64,000 bases of DNA from Streptomyces caatingaensis (GTDB lineage: Bacteria > Actinomycetota > Actinomycetes > Streptomycetales > Streptomycetaceae): the NCBI RefSeq assembly GCF_001187435.1, contig NZ_LFXA01000011.1, forward strand, positions 124,001 to 188,000. The letters run 5' to 3'. Of this stretch, positions 9,542 through 17,939 are shown piece by piece. Each line of letters starts with the position of its first letter. Positions within the stretch are counted from its first letter, which is position 1. The position numbers were made by a program, and so were the translations under genes. Under the pieces are notes generated by a model. The model was not told the DNA's origin, did no database searches, and worked only from the letters and a program-made list of their open reading frames with translations.

Positions 9542-10132
9542 ATGCGACGGTTGAGGACCGCACTGGCCACGCTCATGCTGGCGGGCGCCGGGCTGGTGGC
9601 GGCCACGGGGGCGGTCGCGTCGGAGACGTCCAAGGGCGCCGGGGAGGCCCCGGGCGCGAGCTGCCGGATCGGCTGGGGCAGCCGCACCAAGGTCCGCACC
9701 GACTCCGAGTACCACCCGCTGACGGACGTCCGGGCCGGGCGCCACCGCTGCTTCGACCGCATGGTCTTCGACGTGCACACCACCGACGGTCACCCGATCG
9801 GGTACCGGGTGGGGTATGTGCGGAGGCTGTATCAGGACGGTTCCGGGGACGTGGTGCCGGTGTCCGGCGGCGCGATCCTGGAGATCCGCGTCGCGGCCCC
9901 GAGCCACGACCCCGAGACGGGCGGCCCGCGCTATCCGGCCCGGCCGGGGCATCCGCTGCCGGGCGTGGACCTCACGGGCTACCGGACCTTCCGGGACGCG
10001 CGCTTCGGGGGCAGCTTCGAGGGGGAGACGCTGGTGGGGCTGGGCGTGCGGTCGCGGTTGCCGTTCCGGGCGTTCCAGATGGGGAACCATGTGGTGGTCG
10101 ACGTGGCGCACACGTGGCACACGTTCCGCTGA
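9542..10132 (+). CDS. Secreted AMIN-like domain protein
   Basis: A 196-residue exported protein. Residues 1-27 form a Sec signal peptide (RRLRTALATLMLAGAGLVAATGAVAS). The mature part matches the AMIN-like domain common in actinobacterial exported proteins: CRIGWGS, DVRAGRHRCFDRMVFD, GYRVGYV, DGSGDVVPVSGGAILEIRV. Two cysteines (in SCRIG and HRCFD) may form a disulfide. Such domains are thought to bind cell wall or polymers, but no activity is proven. A GGGGGTAGCA stretch precedes the ATG. The gene stands alone. Confidence 0.75.
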   Translation: MRRLRTALATLMLAGAGLVAATGAVASETSKGAGEAPGASCRIGWGSRTKVRTDSEYHPLTDVRAGRHRCFDRMVFDVHTTDGHPIGYRVGYVRRLYQDGSGDVVPVSGGAILEIRVAAPSHDPETGGPRYPARPGHPLPGVDLTGYRTFRDARFGGSFEGETLVGLGVRSRLPFRAFQMGNHVVVDVAHTWHTFR

Positions 10133-10316
10133 TGCGGCCCCCCCGGAGGCGGAGGCGGGGCGGGGCATTTCCCCTCACGCCTCACCACCCTGTGGCCTCC
10201 GCCACAAAAGGGACAAAAGATCTCCTCCCGCTGTCAGAGTGGAGCGCTAAAAGGCCCGCGCACGCTCCCCCCGCGTGATCGACGCGCGCGTCAACGACAC
10301 CCGGGAACCACGCCAC

Positions 10317-12488
10317 ATGACCTCACTCGCCCGGTGGTGCCTGCGCCGCCGCCTCGCCGTCATCGTCGTCTGGCTCGTCGTCCTCGCGGGCACCACCCTC
10401 GCCGCGTTCCTCGCCGGCTCCGCCTACTCCGACGACTACCGGCTCCCGGGCACCGAATCCGGCCGCGCCGCCGCCCTGCTGGAGCGCGACTTCCCGGCCC
10501 GCGGCGGCGACGACACGATCGTCTGGCACACGGACGACGGCACCGTCCGCACCCCCGCCGTCGAGCAGCGCATGACCGCCGCCCTCCGCGAGATCGCCGC
10601 CCTGCCCGGCGTCACCGCCGTCGGCGACCCCTACAGGGCCGGGGCCGGCGACGGCGCGATCAGCCGAGACGGCCGCACCGCCTACGCGACCCTCACCTTC
10701 ACGGAGACCGCCGGCGACCCCGACGCCGGCCTCGTCCGCAAGGTCGTCGACACCGCCCGCGCCCCCGCCGGCGACGGCCTCGACATCGCGCTCGGCGGCA
10801 GCTCGATCGCCGTGACCGAGGGCGCGAACAGCCACCTCAGCGAGATCGTCGGCGTCGCCGTCGCCGCCGTCGTCCTCTTCGTCGTCTTCGGGTCGCTCGC
10901 CGCGAGCCTGCTGCCCATCGCCACGGCCCTGGTCGGCGTCGGGACCGCGGCCATGGGGACGGTCCTGCTCGGCCACGTCATGACGGTCGCCGGCTTCGCG
11001 CCGATGCTGGGCACCCTCATCGGCCTCGGCGTGGGCATCGACTACGCCCTGTTCATCGTCACCCGGCACCGCAAGGGCCTGCGGCAGGGCCTGCCCGTCC
11101 CGCTCGCCGCCGAACGGGCCGTGGCCACGACCGGCCGGGCCGTCGTCTTCGCGGGCGGCACCGTCTGCGTGGCGCTGCTCGGCATGCTCGTCCTCGGGCT
11201 GGACTTCCTGACCGGCGTCGCCGTCGCCGCCTCGCTCACCGTCTGCCTCACGGTCGCCGCGTCCGTCACCCTGCTCCCCGCGCTCCTCGGCCTCATCGGC
11301 CACCGCGCGCTCGGCCGCCGCGAACGGCGCCGCCTGGCGCACGAGGGCCCCCGGCCGGAGACCCCCACCGGCCTCGCCGCCCGCTGGTCGGCCTTCGTCG
11401 AGCGCCACCCCAAGGCGCTCGGCGCGGCGGCCGCCGCCGTGATGCTCGTCCTCGCCCTGCCCGCGCTCTCGCTCCGCCTCGGCACCTCCGACCAGGGCAC
11501 GAACCGGGCCTCCTCGACGACCCGGCAGGCGTACGACATGCTCGGCCGCGGCTTCGGCCCCGGCGTCAACGGCCCGCTGCTCCTGGTCGCCGAACTGGAC
11601 GGCGCCGCCGACCGCCTGGCCTTCGACCGGCTCCCCGACCGGCTCCGCCACACCGACGGCGTCGCCTCCGTCGGCCGCCCGCAGGTCAACGGCGGTGGCT
11701 CCACCGGCGTCATCGCCGTCGTCCCCGCCACCTCCCCGCAGTCCCGCGCCACCAGCGACCTCGTCGACCGGCTGCGCTCGCAGGTGCTGCCCGGCTCCGG
11801 CCCGCGGGTCCTCGTCGGCGGGCCGACCGCCGGCTACGACGACTTCGCCCGCGTCGTCCTCGGCAGACTGCCGCTGTTCGTCGGCACGGTGGTGGGCCTG
11901 GGCTGTCTGCTCCTGCTGCTGGCCTTCCGCAGCGTCGGCGTGCCGCTGAAGGCCGCGGCCATGAACATCGCCGCCGTCGCCGCCTCGTTCGGGCTGATCG
12001 TCGCCGTCTTCCAGTGGGGCTGGGGCAGCGAACTCCTCGGCCTCGGCCGCGCGGGGCCGATAGAACCCTTCCTCCCCGTCGTCATGATCTCCGTCCTCTT
12101 CGGACTCTCCATGGACTACCAGGTCTTCCTGGTGAGCCGGATGTACGAGGAGTGGCTCGCCACCCGCGACAACCGCCGCGCCGTCCGCGTCGGCCTGGCC
12201 GAGACCAGCCGGGTGATCAACTCGGCGGCCGTCATCATGATTTCGGTCTTCCTCGCCTTCGTCCTCAGCGGCGACCGGGTCATCGCGATGTTCGGCATCG
12301 GCCTGGCCGCGGCGGTCGCCCTCGACGCGTTCGTCCTGCGCACCCTCCTCGTCCCCGCGCTGATGCACCTGCTCGGCGGCGCCAACTGGTGGCTCCCGGG
12401 CTGGCTGGAGCGCCGCCTCCCGCGCCTCAGCATCGAACCGGCGGAGGAGCGCGAGCCGGACCGCACCCCCGACGCGGTCCCCGTCTAG
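10317..12488 (+). CDS. MMPL/RND-family membrane transporter
   Basis: A 723-residue polytopic membrane protein of the MMPL family, which in actinobacteria exports lipids or hydrophobic compounds. After a first helix (VIVVWLVVLAGTTLAAFLAG) comes an extracytoplasmic loop (SAYSDDYRLPGTES), then a helix cluster with GIDYALFIVTRHR; the second half repeats the plan, with SMDYQVFLVSRMYEEW. These GxDYxxF motifs carry the proton-relay acids of MMPL proteins. ATG 10317 is chosen; GTG 10275 would add 14 atypical residues. Its stop codon overlaps that of the opposing gene through a shared CTAG. Confidence 0.88.
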   Translation: MTSLARWCLRRRLAVIVVWLVVLAGTTLAAFLAGSAYSDDYRLPGTESGRAAALLERDFPARGGDDTIVWHTDDGTVRTPAVEQRMTAALREIAALPGVTAVGDPYRAGAGDGAISRDGRTAYATLTFTETAGDPDAGLVRKVVDTARAPAGDGLDIALGGSSIAVTEGANSHLSEIVGVAVAAVVLFVVFGSLAASLLPIATALVGVGTAAMGTVLLGHVMTVAGFAPMLGTLIGLGVGIDYALFIVTRHRKGLRQGLPVPLAAERAVATTGRAVVFAGGTVCVALLGMLVLGLDFLTGVAVAASLTVCLTVAASVTLLPALLGLIGHRALGRRERRRLAHEGPRPETPTGLAARWSAFVERHPKALGAAAAAVMLVLALPALSLRLGTSDQGTNRASSTTRQAYDMLGRGFGPGVNGPLLLVAELDGAADRLAFDRLPDRLRHTDGVASVGRPQVNGGGSTGVIAVVPATSPQSRATSDLVDRLRSQVLPGSGPRVLVGGPTAGYDDFARVVLGRLPLFVGTVVGLGCLLLLLAFRSVGVPLKAAAMNIAAVAASFGLIVAVFQWGWGSELLGLGRAGPIEPFLPVVMISVLFGLSMDYQVFLVSRMYEEWLATRDNRRAVRVGLAETSRVINSAAVIMISVFLAFVLSGDRVIAMFGIGLAAAVALDAFVLRTLLVPALMHLLGGANWWLPGWLERRLPRLSIEPAEEREPDRTPDAVPV

Positions 12489-13189
12489 CGCGCGTGCTCC
12501 ACGGCGGCCTCCGCCAGCGCGCGGACGACCGGATGCGCCCGCGTACCGTCGCCGGCCAACTCCGGCTGGAACAGCGTCGCCAGGAAGAACGGGTGCCCCG
12601 GCAGCTCCACGACCCGCGCCTCGCCCGCCTCGTCCAGGCCGCTGAACCGCAGTCCGTGCGCCGCCAGCCGGCCGATGAAGGCCGGGTCGAGGGCGTACGA
12701 GCAGTGGTACCGCTCGACGGACCGCTCCGCCCCCAGGACCCGCTGCGCCAGCGACCCGTCCTCGACGGTGACGGCCCCCTCGTGCCCCACGAGGGAGCAG
12801 GCGAGGGGCACGATCAGGGCGTTCTCCGCGGCCGGGTCGTTCTCGGCGTGCGCCGCGTCGCGCAGGCCGCACACCGAGCGGGCGAACTCCAGCAGCGTGT
12901 GCTGGAACCCGGCACACGTCCCCAGGAACGGGATCCCCCGCTCACGGGCGGCCCGGACGGCCGCGACCGCGCCCGCCTCGCTGCGGTACGGACTGCCCGG
13001 CAGCAGCCAGACGGCGTCGAACCCGCCGAGCGCGCCCGGCACTTCGGCGTCCTCGGTCGGGATCCAGTAGGCGTCCAGGAGCAGCCCGTCGCGCTCGGCG
13101 AGCGACTGGAGCAGGCCGGGGACGCGGGTGTGCGCGCGGACGGCGGGGGAGCGGTCGCCGACGAGGGCGATACGGGGTGGTGTGGTCAT
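12485..13189 (-). CDS. Class I glutamine amidotransferase-like protein (CTP synthase C-terminal region-related)
   Basis: A 234-residue stand-alone GATase-like protein. The nucleophile elbow is present (GTCAG, C92), but the position of the catalytic histidine in HPxF...FHPE is glutamine (FQPE, Q208) while E210 remains. Glutaminase activity may therefore be altered or lost, as in other non-canonical members related to the CTP synthase C-terminus. The start at 13189 has AAGGA about 9 nt upstream; an upstream ATG at 13198 lacks a usable site. It is divergent from the LysR gene at 13267 and tail-to-tail with the MMPL gene. Confidence 0.75.
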   Translation of the reverse strand: MTTPPRIALVGDRSPAVRAHTRVPGLLQSLAERDGLLLDAYWIPTEDAEVPGALGGFDAVWLLPGSPYRSEAGAVAAVRAARERGIPFLGTCAGFQHTLLEFARSVCGLRDAAHAENDPAAENALIVPLACSLVGHEGAVTVEDGSLAQRVLGAERSVERYHCSYALDPAFIGRLAAHGLRFSGLDEAGEARVVELPGHPFFLATLFQPELAGDGTRAHPVVRALAEAAVEHAR

Positions 13190-13245
13190 GCCCACCATCC
13201 TTGCCCGGCGCCCGAGTTCAGCGCCAACGATGATCTCTGCACCCT

Positions 13246-13264
13246 CCATCAGCGATACTGATGG
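13246..13264. promoter_or_regulatory. Candidate LysR-type operator (ATC-N9-GAT)
   Basis: A perfect 7-bp inverted repeat (CCATCAG / CTGATGG, 5-bp spacer) contains ATC-N9-GAT and T-N11-A, the classical LysR-type box. It sits between the divergent GATase-like and LysR genes and overlaps the proposed -10 (GATACT, 13254-13259) of the LysR gene, fitting autoregulation. Confidence 0.6.
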
Positions 13265-13266
13265 GC

Positions 13267-14142
13267 ATGGATCCCCACCTGCTCAGGACCTTCGTCGCCG
13301 TGGCGCGCCTCGGGTCGTTCTCGGCGGCGGCGCGTGAGCTGGGGTACACGCAGTCGGCCGTCTCCCAGCACATCGCCGCGCTGGAGTCCGACCTGGGGAC
13401 GGTCCTGCTGGGGCGCCGCCCGGTGGAGCCCACGGAGGCGGGGGAGCGGCTGCTCGGACACGCCGCTCCGCTGCTGCTGCGCATGGAGGCGGCGCGGGCG
13501 GACGTCGCCCGGGCCGGTGCGGTACGGCCGTCCCGGCTGGTCGTCGGGGTCTCGCCGCTGGCGGTGGACGCCCTCGTCCGACTCCCGCCCGGACGGCCGG
13601 GGTTGCGGCTCGACATACGGGTGCTGGACCGCGCGGCGATCCCCGCCGCCGTCTCGTCCGGCGGCCTCGACCTCGGCCTGACCGACGGCATGACGGCCCC
13701 CAGCGACCCGCTGCCCCTCCCCGAGACCGGCCCGCTGACCGCCGCGGTCGTCGCCGAGTCCCCGCTGTGCGTGGCCCTGCCCGCCGGGCATCCGCTGGCC
13801 CCCCGCCCGGGTCTGAGCCTGTCCGACCTCGCCGACGCGCAGTGGATCGACGCTCCCGGCTCGGCCGTTCCCCTGGACCGGCTGCGCGCGGTGTGCGGCC
13901 CCGGGGCGTACCGGGGGCGGCTGCGCTACGAGGGGACGGACGTGCGCGGGCTGCTCGCCCTGGTGGCGGCGGGGCGGGGTCTGGCGGTGCTGCCGACCGG
14001 GGCTGCGGAGGGGCGCGACGGGGTGGCCGCGGTGCCGGTCGCCGCGCCGCGGCTGGTGCACCGGGTGGAGGCGCTGTACGCGGGGGCGGGTGACCCGCCG
14101 GCGGTGCTGGACCACATCGTCCGGGCCGGGGCCCGGCCGTAG
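13267..14142 (+). CDS. LysR-family transcriptional regulator
   Basis: A 291-residue regulator. The N-terminal winged helix-turn-helix spans residues 1-60 (LLRTFVAVARLGSFSAAARELGYTQSAVSQH), followed by a linker helix and a periplasmic-binding-like effector domain with LVVGVSPLAVDAL and a C-terminal GRGLAVLP. ATG 13267 is preferred: a GATACT -10 hexamer ends 8 bp upstream, so the mRNA may be leaderless; ATG 13261 is an alternative. It is divergent from the GATase-like gene, its most likely target besides itself. The effector is unknown. Confidence 0.85.
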   Translation: MDPHLLRTFVAVARLGSFSAAARELGYTQSAVSQHIAALESDLGTVLLGRRPVEPTEAGERLLGHAAPLLLRMEAARADVARAGAVRPSRLVVGVSPLAVDALVRLPPGRPGLRLDIRVLDRAAIPAAVSSGGLDLGLTDGMTAPSDPLPLPETGPLTAAVVAESPLCVALPAGHPLAPRPGLSLSDLADAQWIDAPGSAVPLDRLRAVCGPGAYRGRLRYEGTDVRGLLALVAAGRGLAVLPTGAAEGRDGVAAVPVAAPRLVHRVEALYAGAGDPPAVLDHIVRAGARP

Positions 14143-14225
14143 GGCCGTCGGCCCGTGGATCACGGGCGCTCCGGGGGTGACGGCCCGGTCGTCCCGCTCC
14201 TCCGCACGCCCGAATCGCTCGACCG

Positions 14226-15122
14226 CTACCGGCGCGGGGCGGAGCCGCCCCCGTCCCGGCCGTCCAGCAGCGCGAGAAAGGCGGAGGCGGCGGGGGAGGG
14301 GGTGAAGCGGCTCCAGATCAGGCGCTCCACCCGCTCTGGCCCGTCCGTGACCGGTACGCTCCGCAGGCCGTGCAGGTCGGCGGCGAACGCCGCGGGGAGC
14401 AGGGCGATGCCCAGTCCGTGGCGGACCATCCGGGACATGAGCTCGACGCCGGACACCTCGAAGGCGACTTCGCGGCGCAGCCCGGCCGCGGCGAAGGCCT
14501 CGTCCGACTGGGCGCGGGCGGCGCTGCCCTCGGCGAAGTCCACGAAGGTCTCGTCGGCTATCCGGCGGAGGTCCACCTCGCGTTCGCGTGCCAGCGGGTG
14601 GTCCGGGCCGACGACGGCGACGTGCCGTCCGTGGGCGAGTGCGCGGTCGCGGACGCCCTGCGGGCGGAAGCCCGGCGGTACGCCGAGGAAGCCCGCGTCC
14701 AGTCCGCCGTCGCGGACCTGCTCGACCATCCGCTCGCTGGAGACGGCCCGGAGGCTGATCCGCACCCGGGGGTAGCGCCGGCGGTAGTCCTGGAGCACCG
14801 CCGGGAGGTCGACGGCCGTCAGGGTGGGGATCGATCCGACGGCCAGCCGGCCCCGGATCTCGCCGGTGGCCGCCGCCACCTCGGCCCGGGCCCGCTCCGC
14901 CGCCTCCAGGGCCTGGCGGGCGGCGGGCAGGAACGCCTCCCCGGCGGCGGTCAGCCGCACCCGGCGGCTGGTCCGCTCGAACAGCTGGGCGCCCAATTCC
15001 TGCTCCAGCCGGGCCACTTGGTGGCTGAGCGCGGACTGGACGACATGGCACCGCTCGGCGGCGCGGGTGAAGTTCGCGGTCTCCGCCACCGCGAGGACGT
15101 AGCGCATCTGCTGGAGGTCCAC
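14226..15122 (-). CDS. LysR-family transcriptional regulator, divergent from VOC gene
   Basis: A 298-residue regulator. The DNA-binding domain is clear (MRYVLAVAETANFTRAAERC, then VVQSALSHQVARLEQELGAQLFERTSRRV), followed by an effector domain with LAVGSIPTLTAVDLP and HGLGIALLPAAFA. GTG 15122 gives the common MDLQQMRYV start; ATG 15107 would remove five residues. A strong dyad lies just upstream of its start and faces the VOC gene, so it probably regulates itself and that gene. It converges with the preceding LysR gene. Confidence 0.85.
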   Translation of the reverse strand: MDLQQMRYVLAVAETANFTRAAERCHVVQSALSHQVARLEQELGAQLFERTSRRVRLTAAGEAFLPAARQALEAAERARAEVAAATGEIRGRLAVGSIPTLTAVDLPAVLQDYRRRYPRVRISLRAVSSERMVEQVRDGGLDAGFLGVPPGFRPQGVRDRALAHGRHVAVVGPDHPLAREREVDLRRIADETFVDFAEGSAARAQSDEAFAAAGLRREVAFEVSGVELMSRMVRHGLGIALLPAAFAADLHGLRSVPVTDGPERVERLIWSRFTPSPAASAFLALLDGRDGGGSAPRR

Positions 15123-15124
15123 TG

Positions 15125-15147
15125 ATCCATCGTGGATCACGATGGAT
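15125..15147. promoter_or_regulatory. 23-bp LysR-type operator
   Basis: Arms 15125-15134 and 15138-15147 are perfect 10-bp reverse complements around a 3-bp spacer. ATC-N9-GAT lies within it (15129-15143). It abuts the GTG start of the LysR gene and sits in the 171-bp divergent region shared with the VOC gene. Confidence 0.7.
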
Positions 15148-15293
15148 GCGATGACAAACATGTCTTGGACTGATGGACGGGCGCCGGGCGATGCTGAAGT
15201 CGACGGCGGGGCGCGGCGGTCGGTGAACGGCCACCGCCCGGCCCCGCCGTACCACCACCGGCGCCCCGGCGCCCCGACCCCGCGGAGACACCC

Positions 15294-15683
15294 ATGCGCG
15301 TGATCGCCTTCGACCATCTCGTCCTGAACGTCGCCGACATCGAGCGCTCGCTCGCCTTCTACACCGGCCCGCTGGGGCTGGAGCCGGTGCGGGTGGAGGA
15401 GTGGCGGGCCGGCGAGGCGCCCTTCCCGTCGGTGCGGGTGAGCCCCACCACCATCGTCGATCTCGTCGAGGCCCGCGACGGACGGCCGGAAGGGGCCAAC
15501 GTCGACCACATCTGCCTGGTGGTGGAGCCGCTCGACTGGCAGCAGGTCGTCGATTCCGGGGTCTTCACGGTGGTGGACGGCCCGGGCGAGCGCTTCGGAG
15601 CCCGGGGCACCGCGGTCTCCCTCTACGTGCGCGACCCCGACGGCAACACCGTGGAGCTGCGCTGGTACCCGCAGGACGCCTGA
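15294..15683 (+). CDS. VOC-family (glyoxalase/dioxygenase-like) protein
   Basis: A 129-residue single-module vicinal-oxygen-chelate protein. Metal ligands are recognisable: H8 (FDHLVLNV), H72 (VDHICLVV) and E121 (NTVELRWY). The family includes glyoxalase I, ring-cleaving dioxygenases and resistance proteins; the substrate cannot be told. GGAG lies 7 nt before ATG 15294. It is probably the target of the divergent LysR regulator. Confidence 0.85.
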   Translation: MRVIAFDHLVLNVADIERSLAFYTGPLGLEPVRVEEWRAGEAPFPSVRVSPTTIVDLVEARDGRPEGANVDHICLVVEPLDWQQVVDSGVFTVVDGPGERFGARGTAVSLYVRDPDGNTVELRWYPQDA

Positions 15684-15833
15684 TGCCCGGCGAGCGCCCG
15701 GCCTCCGGGGCCGGCGGATCCTCCGTCGCGGAGCCGTCCCCGCCCGGCTTCCTGGTCCGCCACTTCCGCGCCGTCGGGTTCTCCCGCGACGCCGTCGGCC
15801 ACCAACTGGCCGGTGCGGCCCGCCCCGTCCGCC

Positions 15834-15998
15834 TCAGGCCCGCCGGGGACGGATGACGACGTGCCCCGAGTCGAGGTCGACCGGCCCCCGGCCGGGGTCG
15901 GCGTCCCCGACGTCGTCGAGGCACAGCTCGTGACGGTCGCGCTCCTCCCGGGTGTGTTTGCGCCCGGGGGCGAAAAGCTCCTCCAACGCGTCGAACAT
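15834..15998 (-). CDS. DUF6191-type small protein (54 aa)
   Basis: A short gene. The protein starts MFDALEELFAPGRKHTREE and continues with DDVGDADPGRGPVDLDSG, a pattern I recognise from Streptomyces DUF6191 proteins. GGGGAG lies 6 nt before the ATG, an excellent ribosome binding site. Function is unknown. It is divergent from the TetR-cupin-DUF4865 operon, so the TetR protein might control both. Confidence 0.75.
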   Translation of the reverse strand: MFDALEELFAPGRKHTREERDRHELCLDDVGDADPGRGPVDLDSGHVVIRPRRA

Positions 15999-16080
15999 CG
16001 TCAACTCCCCTCGTACGGCCGGTTCTTCCGGCCCCCGGGCAACGAGCCGGGGAGGTGGGAGGGTTCCCCGGGTTGTTTCT

Positions 16081-16098
16081 GTACCTACTGGTATGTAC
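16081..16098. promoter_or_regulatory. Candidate TetR operator
   Basis: GTACCTACT/GGTATGTAC is an 18-bp imperfect dyad (7 of 9 positions match) ending 10 bp before the ATG of the TetR gene. The position and TetR-like size suggest autoregulation. Confidence 0.5.
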
Positions 16099-16108
16099 GC
16101 TCGCGATC

Positions 16109-16675
16109 ATGAGCACTTCGGAGCGACTCATCGAGAGCACCCGCGAACTGCTGTGGGAGCGCGGGTACGTCGGCACCAGCCCCAAGGCCATCCAGCAGCG
16201 GGCCGGGGCCGGGCAGGGCAGCATGTACCACCACTTCACCGGCAAGCCGGACCTCGCCCTGGCCGCGATCCGGCGCACGGCGGAGGAGATGCGGGCCAAG
16301 GCCGAGGAGCAGTTCTCCGGTCCCGGTACGGTCCTGGAGCGGATCTCCGCCTACCTGCTGCGCGAGCGCGACGTGTTGAGGGGCTGCCCGGTGGGCCGGC
16401 TGACCCAGGACCCCGACGTCGTCGCCGACCCCGCGCTGCGGGCACCCGTCGACGAGACCTTCGCCTGGCTGCGGGCCCGGCTCGCGGCGCTCCTCGCCGA
16501 GGGGCGCGAGCGGGGCGAGTTCGCCGCCGCGCTCGACCCGGACGCGACCGCGTCCACCGTCGTCGCCGTCCTCCAGGGCGGCTACGTGCTGGCCCGCGCG
16601 GCGGACTCCTCCGAGCCGTTCCACCGGGCCGTCGAGGGCGTGCTGGGGCTGCTGCGGCAGCAGCACGCGCGATGA
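16109..16675 (+). CDS. TetR-family transcriptional regulator
   Basis: A 188-residue TetR regulator. The helix-turn-helix is in residues 4-50 (RLIESTRELLWERGYVGTS, then AIQQRAGAGQGSMYHHFTGK); the C-terminal half is a ligand/dimerisation domain with RGCPVGRLTQDPDV, resembling the YxaF/LmrA-like subgroup. ATG 16109 sits just after the candidate operator. Its stop overlaps the next gene's start (ATGA), so the three genes are one operon. Confidence 0.87.
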   Translation: MSTSERLIESTRELLWERGYVGTSPKAIQQRAGAGQGSMYHHFTGKPDLALAAIRRTAEEMRAKAEEQFSGPGTVLERISAYLLRERDVLRGCPVGRLTQDPDVVADPALRAPVDETFAWLRARLAALLAEGRERGEFAAALDPDATASTVVAVLQGGYVLARAADSSEPFHRAVEGVLGLLRQQHAR

Positions 16676-17055
16676 GGGCGCCGGCGCCCGCGGAGTGGGT
16701 CACCGGCGCGGTGTCCGTCGTACGGCTCGCGGCGCCCGGCGCGCCCTCGCGGCTGCGCGTCGACTCCGTCCGCTTCGCGCCCCGGGCGCGCACGGTCTGG
16801 CACCGGCATCCGCTGGGCCAGGTCCTGCACGTCACCGAGGGCGTCGCCCTGGTGGGGCGGGCCGGACGGCCCGTCGAGACGGTCCCCGCCGGCGCGACCG
16901 TCGTCATCGGCGCTGACGAGTGGCACTGGCACGGTGCCGGGCCCGACGTCCCCATGACCCATCTCGCCGTCCAGGAGGCCGCCGCGGACGAGCGCGGCGC
17001 GCCCGTCCCCGACGCGGAGTACGCGTCGGCCACCGACCAGTTGAGGGAACACTGA
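16672..17055 (+). CDS. Cupin-domain protein
   Basis: A 127-residue single-domain cupin. Motif 1 is visible as WHRHPLGQVLHV and motif 2 as EWHWHGAGPDVPMTH, giving a plausible His/His/His metal site. Small cupins of this kind act as oxidoreductases, isomerases or sensors; nothing here picks one. It overlaps the TetR stop by 4 bp and the DUF4865 gene begins 2 bp after its stop. Confidence 0.82.
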   Translation: MRAPAPAEWVTGAVSVVRLAAPGAPSRLRVDSVRFAPRARTVWHRHPLGQVLHVTEGVALVGRAGRPVETVPAGATVVIGADEWHWHGAGPDVPMTHLAVQEAAADERGAPVPDAEYASATDQLREH

Positions 17056-17057
17056 CC

Positions 17058-17657
17058 GTGTACGCGAAGCAGTACGAGATCACCCTGCCCGCCGACTACG
17101 ACATGCGCGTCATCCGCGAACGGGTCGCCACCCGGGGGCACGCCCTCGACGACCGGGCCGGGCTCGGCCTCAAGGCGTACGTCATCCGCGAGCGGGGGGT
17201 GGACGGTTCGCCGGTCAACCAGTACGCGCCCTTCTACCTGTGGCAGGACATCGGGGAGATGAGCCGCTTCCTCGTGGGCGGGGGCGGATTCCAGGGAATC
17301 GTGGCCGATTTCGGCCGGCCGGCCGTGCGGCACTGGACCGGGGTCGCGCTGGCGCGCGGGGCCGCGCGGGACGCCTCCCCGCGCGCCGCCTCGCGCCGCC
17401 TGACCCCCATTCCCTTCGGCGAACCGGGGGACCTGACCGCCCTCTTCGACCGCGAACTCGCCGACCTGGAGTCGCTCTCCGGCCGTCCCGGCCTGCACAC
17501 GGCCGCGCTGGCCTTCGACCCGCGTGACTGGCAGCTGCTCCGCTTCGCCCTCTGGGAGCGGGAGGTCCCGGCGGAGGAGGAGGCGACGGAGCGCTACGAG
17601 GTGCTGCACCTGTCCTCCCCCCACCTCCCCGAACTCCCCACCACCCGCCCTTGGTAG
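17058..17657 (+). CDS. DUF4865-family protein
   Basis: A 199-residue protein matching DUF4865: YEITLPADYDMRVIRERVA, GLGLKAYVIRERG, NQYAPFYLWQD and FQGIVADFGRP. Members are often found beside TetR regulators and are presumed monooxygenase-like or stress proteins, but function is not established. GTG 17058 has GAGGGA at suitable spacing. Last gene of the TetR-cupin-DUF4865 operon. Confidence 0.8.
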   Translation: MYAKQYEITLPADYDMRVIRERVATRGHALDDRAGLGLKAYVIRERGVDGSPVNQYAPFYLWQDIGEMSRFLVGGGGFQGIVADFGRPAVRHWTGVALARGAARDASPRAASRRLTPIPFGEPGDLTALFDRELADLESLSGRPGLHTAALAFDPRDWQLLRFALWEREVPAEEEATERYEVLHLSSPHLPELPTTRPW

Positions 17658-17939
17658 CCACCCCACCCCGCCCTTTCACCGTTTCCCGGGGGCTGCGCCC
17701 TCCCCCCCCGCGGCGGCCGCTTGGAGCGCGCCCCGTCCTGGGGCACCCGGGCGGGGCGCCGGGGGCGGGGGCGGCAGGATGGTGCGCCGCGGCGCCCGCC
17801 CCGCGCCCAGCCCAGCGCGCCCACGCGCCCCTGCGCCCCCACGCGCGGGCCACCCGCGCCCCCACGCCACCCCGCCCGCGCAGGGCCGCACCCCCACGCC
17901 CCCCGCAAAAACGGATCAGGGCGGGGCGGGGAGAAACCC
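17658..17939. other. GC-rich intergenic region with extragenic element
   Basis: 282 bp of C-rich, low-complexity sequence between convergent genes. Near its start (17671-17700) is an element (TTCACCGTTTCCCGGGGGCT) that recurs, slightly changed, after cimA at 43551-43575. I see no credible gene; open frames here lack codon structure. Confidence 0.5.

Noticed and set aside
10323..12917. Long antisense frames opposite the MMPL gene and other large genes
   Set aside because: They follow the complementary codon bias of high-GC DNA; the sense frame has clear domain motifs and a ribosome binding site.
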